Source of the DNA: Clostridia bacterium
GTDB taxonomy: Bacteria > Bacillota > Clostridia > Oscillospirales > Butyricicoccaceae
Direction of reading: 5' to 3'
DNA: 9,289 nucleotides
Assembly: GCA_900763355.1 (NCBI GenBank)
Contig: CAAFJY010000097.1
Coordinates: forward strand, 1 to 9,289
Shown here one piece after another: positions 6,436 through 9,289 of the stretch. Under the pieces are notes generated by a model. That model was not told where the DNA came from. It did not search any database and worked only from the letters and a program-made list of their open reading frames with translations. Each line of letters opens with the position of its first letter. The first letter of the stretch is position 1. Position numbers and translations under genes: made by a program.

Positions 6436-7795
6436 GGCCGTCAAAAATCAGCGGGCCCGGGTGGTCATCGACGGTTACACCGCCGAGGGTCTGGGGGTGG
6501 GCCGTCTGGACAACGGAATGGCCGTTTTCGTCCCCGGGACTGCCCGGGGAGATGTGCTCACCATCCGCTTGGTGCAGGTGCGCAAGCACTTTGCCTATGG
6601 CCGGATCGAAGAAATTCTCACGCCATCTTCCGCTCGCATCCCCGTGGACTGCCCACAGTTCCCCCGGTGCGGCGGCTGTGATTTCCGCCACCTCACCTAT
6701 GAAGAAGAGCTGGATCTCAAGGCCCGCCGAGTGCAGGACGCGCTGGTGCGGCTGGGAGGCATCGACACCCCCCTGCCGGAGATCGTCCCCTCTCCCCGGG
6801 TGCTGCGCTACCGGAACAAATGCCAGCTCCCCGTGGGCCGGGACGAAAGCGGCCGCACGGCCGCGGGCTTTTACCGGGCCCGGAGCCATCAGCTGGTCCC
6901 GACAGAGGACTGCCTGCTCCAATCGGAGCAGAGCTGCGCCCTCACCCGGGCGGTCTGCCGCTGGGCGGACGCGCACCGTGTCCCTCTCTATGACGAAGCC
7001 TCCCGCACCGGGGCGCTGCGGCATATTTATATCCGGGAGGGCTCCGGCGGACGACATCTGACCCTGGTCTCGGCCCTCCCCACCCTCCCGGCGGAGGAAG
7101 CACTGGTGGATGCAGCGCGGGAGGCCGATCCCGGTCTCTGCGGCGTGGTGCTCAACTGCAATCCCAACCCCGGCAACCGGGTCCTGGGGCCCGACTGCCG
7201 CACTCTCTGGGGCGCGGGCCGGCTGGAGGATACCCTCCTGGGCCGCACCTTCGCCCTCTCTCCCCTGTCTTTTTACCAGGTCAACCACGACCAGACCGAG
7301 CACCTTTACCGCCAGATCTGCGCCTGGGCCGATCTGGGCCCCGGCACCCGGGCGCTGGATCTCTACTGCGGGGTGGGAACCATCACTTTGGCTCTGGCCG
7401 GTGTGTGCGAAAGCGTCACCGGGGTGGAGATCGTCGCCCCCGCCATCCAGGATGCCCAGGCCAACGCCGCCCGGAACGCTGTCTCCAACGTGCGCTTTTT
7501 CTGCGCCGATGCGGGCCAGGCCGCCCAAAGACTGGCGGCGGAGGGCTATGCCCCCGATGTTGTTGTGGTGGACCCGCCGCGAAAGGGCATCGACGCCGCC
7601 GCCATCGACGCCATCTGCCGCATGGCCCCGCGCAAGCTCATCTACATCGCCTGTGACCCCGCCAGTCTGGGCCGGGACGCCCGCCTTCTCCGGGAAGCGG
7701 GGGGCTGGACACTGGAGGCCGTCCGGGCCTTTGACCTCTTCCCCCGCACCGCCAATGTGGAGACCGCCGCTCTGTTTTCCCGTCCTTTGGACTGA
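6425..7795 (+). CDS. rlmD: 23S rRNA (uracil-C5)-methyltransferase, RlmD/RlmCD type
   Basis: 456 aa, the normal family length. Predicted to use S-adenosylmethionine to make 5-methyluridine in 23S rRNA; in Gram-positives one enzyme (RlmCD) often covers U747 and U1939. An N-terminal TRAM-like RNA-binding domain (about 1-65, including YTAEGLGVGRLDNGMAVFVP) precedes an iron-sulfur set Cys76-x5-Cys82-x2-Cys85 (CPQFPRCGGC) with the fourth ligand Cys163 (EDC). Methylase motifs: SFYQVN (282-287), SAM site LDLYCGVGT (311-319), VVDPPRKG (381-388), nucleophile Cys410 in YIACDPASLGRD, and VETAAL (445-450) with the general-base Glu446. The start is uncertain. ATG 6425 has a weak GAG purine tract; GTG 6419 would add two residues. 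Either overlaps the lipoprotein gene (11 or 17 nt), suggesting translational coupling. A tRNA U54 methylase is less likely given the cysteine set. Confidence 0.92.
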   Translation: MCAEAVKNQRARVVIDGYTAEGLGVGRLDNGMAVFVPGTARGDVLTIRLVQVRKHFAYGRIEEILTPSSARIPVDCPQFPRCGGCDFRHLTYEEELDLKARRVQDALVRLGGIDTPLPEIVPSPRVLRYRNKCQLPVGRDESGRTAAGFYRARSHQLVPTEDCLLQSEQSCALTRAVCRWADAHRVPLYDEASRTGALRHIYIREGSGGRHLTLVSALPTLPAEEALVDAAREADPGLCGVVLNCNPNPGNRVLGPDCRTLWGAGRLEDTLLGRTFALSPLSFYQVNHDQTEHLYRQICAWADLGPGTRALDLYCGVGTITLALAGVCESVTGVEIVAPAIQDAQANAARNAVSNVRFFCADAGQAAQRLAAEGYAPDVVVVDPPRKGIDAAAIDAICRMAPRKLIYIACDPASLGRDARLLREAGGWTLEAVRAFDLFPRTANVETAALFSRPLD

Positions 7796-7850
7796 AAAAG
7801 GCGTTTTTTCACGGGAAAAAGGCCGTTTTGCGCCGGAAAGGAGAGAGCCC

Positions 7851-8147
7851 ATGGACGAAGATCTGATCTACGAGATCCTCTCCGCCGTGGAGGAGATCCC
7901 CCCGGGCCGGGTGGCCACCTACGGCCAGATCGCCCGGCTCATCGGCCGGGAGAAAAACGCCCGCCTGGTGGGCCGCGTCCTGTCCCGGGCCGAGCGCTAT
8001 GGGAGCTACCCCTGTCACCGGGTGGTCAACGCCGCGGGGCGCACCGCCCCCGGCTGGACCCGGCAGCGCCGCCTTTTGGAGGGGGAGGGTGTGGGCTTTC
8101 TCCCCTCCGGCCGGGTGGACCTCCGCCGCTTCCGCTGGGAAGAATAA
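7851..8147 (+). CDS. MGMT-like (O6-alkylguanine alkyltransferase-like) protein
   Basis: 98 aa, consisting only of the DNA-binding/active-site domain of O6-methylguanine-DNA methyltransferase. IPPGRVATYGQIARLIG (16-32) is the helix-turn-helix entry, ARLVGRVL (37-44) carries the Arg38 finger, and PCHRVVNAAGR (54-64) is the active-site motif with the acceptor Cys55 intact. LLEGEGV (75-81) follows. Alkyltransferase-like proteins (ATLs) of similar size replace this cysteine, often with Trp. Here it is retained, so direct transfer of the alkyl group remains possible, although single-domain PCHR proteins in Clostridia are not well characterised. ATG 7851 has AAAGGAG 7 bases upstream (7837-7843). It lies 55 bases after the methylase gene, with no promoter or terminator visible between, and 10 bases before the operon terminator. 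Role in alkylation-damage repair or signalling is inferred. Confidence 0.85.
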   Translation: MDEDLIYEILSAVEEIPPGRVATYGQIARLIGREKNARLVGRVLSRAERYGSYPCHRVVNAAGRTAPGWTRQRRLLEGEGVGFLPSGRVDLRRFRWEE

Positions 8148-8157
8148 TAAAAAAAAG

Positions 8158-8184
8158 AACCCGCCTGCACAGCGCAGGCGGGTT
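8158..8184. terminator. Bidirectional terminator between convergent genes
   Basis: Perfect 11-bp stem AACCCGCCTGC (8158-8168) / GCAGGCGGGTT (8174-8184) with loop ACAGC. On the plus strand it ends the mscS-MGMT transcript, with only a short T-rich tail (TTTATTTA). On the minus strand it is followed by eight T residues after a C (complement of 8149-8157), a stronger terminator for the membrane-protein gene ending at 8198. Confidence 0.93.
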
Positions 8185-8197
8185 TATTTACTATGTG

Positions 8198-8758
8198 TTA
8201 CCGTTCCTTTTTCCCCACGGCTTCGCCCCACAAGAGCGCGGCGCACACGGCCGCTGCGCCCAGGATCGAGCCCCAGTGCAGCCCCCAGTCCCGCAGCGCA
8301 TGGAACAAGATCACGCCGCCGCAGAGACAGATGGCAAAGGAGAAAGATTGGTTTTTCTCCCATCGCTCCACGCCCAGGCAAAAAATCACATAAGACACCA
8401 GGATCAGGAGCATATAGAGCAGCATCTCCGGCAGGGGATGGCTGTGCACAAACCGGCGCACATCGGCATACGCAAGCCCGGCGGCAATCCCGTTGAGGAT
8501 GATCCCTGCCCCGGCCGCAGCCAGGATTCGGGCCGCAGTCTTTTTCTCCGTTTCCCGCGTCATCATCCACTGCCGCACCGCGAAAAAGAGCGCGGGGAGG
8601 ATCAGCAGAATCCGTCGGGGCCACAGCCGGACCTCCGGCACATGGCGATAGCCAAATACATAGCCATAGGCCATCATCGCCCAGGAGATCCCCCCGGCCA
8701 GGGTGAGGGTCGTGCGGGCAGTCCAAACATTCCGTCGTTTTTCCATGGGAGCATCCAT
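8198..8758 (-). CDS. Unrecognised six-helix integral membrane protein
   Basis: 186 aa. I do not recognise the family. About six hydrophobic segments are visible: 17-36, 49-66, 75-97, 110-130, 138-155 and 163-181. Basic residues cluster at the N-terminus (MEKRRN), at 44-49, at 68-77 (RETEKKTAAR) and at the C-terminus (GKKER). This pattern agrees with both ends being cytoplasmic. Polar or aromatic residues such as YGYVFGYRH (31-39), FVHSHPLPE (103-111) and HALRDWGLHWG (153-163) are the most distinctive and lie near helix ends. The frame is open for another 58 codons upstream, but ATG 8758 is chosen because a perfect AAGGAGG sits 8 bases before it. The longer form would run through the promoter. 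It is transcribed alone, convergent to the operon. Base composition is less extreme than its neighbours only in the leader. A transporter, sensor or housekeeping membrane role cannot be distinguished. Confidence 0.8.
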   Translation of the reverse strand: MDAPMEKRRNVWTARTTLTLAGGISWAMMAYGYVFGYRHVPEVRLWPRRILLILPALFFAVRQWMMTRETEKKTAARILAAAGAGIILNGIAAGLAYADVRRFVHSHPLPEMLLYMLLILVSYVIFCLGVERWEKNQSFSFAICLCGGVILFHALRDWGLHWGSILGAAAVCAALLWGEAVGKKER

Positions 8759-8766
8759 GGGCGCAG

Positions 8767-8773
8767 CCTCCTT
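8767..8773 (-). promoter_or_regulatory. Shine-Dalgarno fixing the start of the membrane protein
   Basis: Minus-strand AAGGAGG, 8 bases from ATG 8758, preceded by an A run. It decides this start against upstream in-frame ATGs, including those at 8809 and 8932. Confidence 0.88.
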
Positions 8774-8783
8774 TTTACATCCC

Positions 8784-8807
8784 GCCGCGGGGGAGTTACA
8801 TCGCGGC
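8784..8807 (-). other. Leader hairpin and paired ATG-TAA minimal ORFs
   Basis: In the roughly 70-nt 5' leader, GCCGCG and CGCGGC (plus coordinates 8802-8807 and 8784-8789) can form a 6-bp GC hairpin with a 12-nt loop just upstream of the Shine-Dalgarno. The minus strand also reads ATG-TAA twice, at 8801-8796 and 8780-8775, exactly 21 nt apart; the second abuts the Shine-Dalgarno. Regulatory function is possible but unproven, and no known riboswitch is recognised. Confidence 0.35.
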
Positions 8808-8833
8808 ATCCGGCGAATTGTCCTCTTTTTGCC

Positions 8834-8862
8834 AATATAGCACACAGGAACTGCAAAATCAA
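8834..8862 (-). promoter_or_regulatory. Sigma-A-type promoter of the membrane-protein gene
   Basis: Minus strand -35 TTGATT (8862-8857), 17-bp spacer, -10 TATATT (8839-8834), in the most AT-rich part of the window. Predicted start near 8827 gives a leader of about 70 nt. Confidence 0.8.
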
Positions 8863-8920
8863 TGGGCATTTTCCCAAAATATCCAGTATTTTTTGTGCAT
8901 TCTGCCATAGAGCGGTTTGT

Positions 8921-8940
8921 GCCGCTCTTCATTCCGCGCG
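8921..8940. repeat. Direct repeat copy 1 (ATTCCGCGCG module)
   Basis: GCCGCTCTTCATTCCGCGCG matches 9106-9125 at 18 of 20 positions, 185 bases apart. Both copies sit on the 3' arm of a GCGG...CCGC hairpin. This copy also contains the 12-bp perfect palindrome TTCCGCGCGGAA (8932-8943). Confidence 0.7.
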
Positions 8941-8957
8941 GAAGCGTACCTTACAAG

Positions 8958-8995
8958 GCCCCCTTGTGTAAAGGGGGCTGGCCGCCGCCAGGCGG
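8958..8995. repeat. Double hairpin repeat, left part of intergenic repeat
   Basis: Stem GCCCCCTT (8958-8965) / AAGGGGGC (8971-8978) with a 5-nt loop, followed directly by CCGCC (8982-8986) / GGCGG (8991-8995) with a 4-nt loop. The pattern (CCCCCTTGTGTAAAGGGGG followed by a small hairpin and ACTGGGGGATTG) resembles, from memory, short repeats scattered between genes in many gut Firmicutes. This was not searched. Confidence 0.65.
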
Positions 8996-9047
8996 ACTGG
9001 GGGATTGGATCCCTCGGTTCCACTTGCTTCCCGGAAGCGGCGTCTTG

Positions 9048-9091
9048 GCTCCCTCTGTCGAGGGAGCTGTCGGCGCAGCCGACTGAGGGAG
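9048..9091. repeat. Hairpin repeat with alternative pairings
   Basis: GCTCCCTC (9048-9055) pairs with GAGGGAGC (9060-9067) across TGTC. Next, GTCGGC (9069-9074) pairs with GCCGAC (9078-9083) across GCA. A second GAGGGAG (9085-9091) could replace the first partner, enclosing the middle hairpin. It resembles the CTCCCTC...GTCGGC...GAGGGAG intergenic repeats I recall from gut Clostridia; copy number in this genome is unknown. Confidence 0.68.
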
Positions 9092-9095
9092 AGAT

Positions 9096-9115
9096 GCGGC
9101 CACTGGCCGCTTTTT
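9096..9115 (+). terminator. Terminator-like hairpin within the repeat region
   Basis: GCGGCC (9096-9101) / GGCCGC (9105-9110), 3-nt loop, followed by TTTTT (9111-9115). It has the form of a plus-strand intrinsic terminator but no plus-strand gene precedes it, so it is probably part of the repeat cluster. Confidence 0.55.
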
Positions 9116-9125
9116 ATTCCGCGCG
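9106..9125. repeat. Direct repeat copy 2 (ATTCCGCGCG module)
   Basis: GCCGCTTTTTATTCCGCGCG, 18 of 20 identical to 8921-8940. It runs into the hairpin CCGCGC (9119-9124) / GCGCGG (9129-9134). Confidence 0.7.
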
Positions 9126-9148
9126 AATGCGCGGCCTAACTTATTTTT

Positions 9149-9163
9149 GCGCCCGGAGGGCGC
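9149..9163. repeat. Short GC hairpin
   Basis: GCGCCC (9149-9154) / GGGCGC (9158-9163) with loop GGA, the next in the series of hairpins between 8912 and 9226. Confidence 0.55.
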
Positions 9164-9202
9164 ACTTCTTACCCCCCAAGAGGGGTGCTTCCCAGCCCCC
9201 CA

Positions 9203-9226
9203 TTCTCTTTTCGCGCGAAAAGAGAA
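9203..9226. repeat. Perfect 24-bp palindrome
   Basis: TTCTCTTTTCGC (9203-9214) followed directly by its exact reverse complement GCGAAAAGAGAA (9215-9226), with no spacer. It is preceded by a CCCCCC run (9196-9201). The AGAGAACG at its end recurs downstream at about 9248. No gene is visible from here to the window end. Confidence 0.8.
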
Positions 9227-9289
9227 CGGGCCGCTGGAGCGGTCCAAGAGAGAACGCGCCAGGGGGGATTTAAGGCTGAGTGCCCCACC

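Noticed and set aside
7794..7823. Repeated GAAAAAGGC (7794-7802 and 7815-7823) and a TTTTTC/GAAAAA pairing between rlmD and the MGMT-like gene
   Set aside because: Only 9 bp, one copy in a stop codon, and no T tract after a stable stem; too weak to call a terminator or regulatory repeat.
6338..7852. 504-codon open frame on the minus strand opposite rlmD
   Set aside because: The plus-strand protein has a full set of methylase motifs. The minus frame gives a Gly/Pro/Ala/His-rich product with no recognisable domain, as expected from high GC at third positions.
8759..8932. 58-codon N-terminal extension of the minus-strand membrane protein
   Set aside because: It would run through the promoter and leader and lacks a Shine-Dalgarno, whereas ATG 8758 has AAGGAGG at 8 nt.
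8195..8971. 258-codon plus-strand frame opposite the membrane-protein gene
   Set aside because: Product is rich in His/Pro/Gly/Arg with no hydrophobic core or motif. The minus strand has a promoter, ribosome binding site and a regular helix pattern.
8862..9273. Plus-strand small ORFs across the right-hand repeats
   Set aside because: They read through hairpins and palindromes, have no ribosome binding sites, and their translations follow the repeat sequence.
8941..9289. CRISPR array or tRNA in the right-end repeat region
   Set aside because: Hairpins differ from one another and are not regularly spaced, so no repeat-spacer pattern. No cloverleaf with a T-arm and anticodon stem could be drawn.

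Overview
This is a very GC-rich window (strongly GC-biased third codon positions) with tightly packed genes, perfect AAGGAGG ribosome binding sites, sigma-A-type promoters and U-tract hairpin terminators. Together with the gene content (MurQ plus a BadF-type sugar kinase, a DUF3298/RsiV-like lipoprotein, split TSUP proteins and an RlmD-type methyltransferase), this suggests a high-GC Clostridia gut commensal, most likely Oscillospiraceae (Flavonifractor/Lawsonibacter-like). The taxonomic placement is inference from style, not from a search.

Layout. (1) 139-1017: a standalone NAD(P)H-hydrate dehydratase (nnrD), closed by a strong terminator (1034-1069). (2) 1107-1837: two consecutive four-helix half-proteins of the TSUP (TauE/SafE) transporter family, overlapping by ATGA and closed by a terminator at 1897-1921. 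(3) 2022-8147: seven co-directional genes behind one clear promoter (TTGTTT-17-TATAAT, 1933-1961). In order these are an MscS-type mechanosensitive channel, a TGS-less uridine/nucleoside kinase, murQ, a BadF-family amino-sugar kinase (murK-like), a DUF3298 lipoprotein, a 23S rRNA uracil methyltransferase (RlmD/RlmCD) and a small MGMT-like protein. Gaps are 2, 4, -4, 8, -11 and 55 nt, so this reads as one transcript ending at the hairpin 8158-8184. (4) 8198-8758 on the minus strand: an unrecognised six-helix membrane protein, convergent with the MGMT-like gene and sharing its terminator, with its own promoter and a structured leader. (5) 8863-9289: no convincing gene, but a dense series of hairpins and palindromes that looks like interspersed repeat DNA.

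How it fits together. MurQ and the kinase form a cytosolic route for recycling cell-wall amino sugars: the kinase phosphorylates MurNAc and/or GlcNAc, and MurQ converts MurNAc-6-phosphate to GlcNAc-6-phosphate plus D-lactate. The surrounding turgor valve (MscS) and the surface lipoprotein related to the lysozyme-sensing domain of RsiV make a loose cell-envelope theme. The nucleoside kinase, rRNA methylase and MGMT-like genes look like housekeeping passengers.

The window is mostly ordinary chromosomal DNA. I do not see a clear novel defence, mobile or biosynthetic system. The points most worth a second look are the MurQ with an eroded SGRTP loop beside an RsiV-like lipoprotein, the split TSUP pair, the orphan membrane protein with its leader, and the palindrome cluster at the right end.
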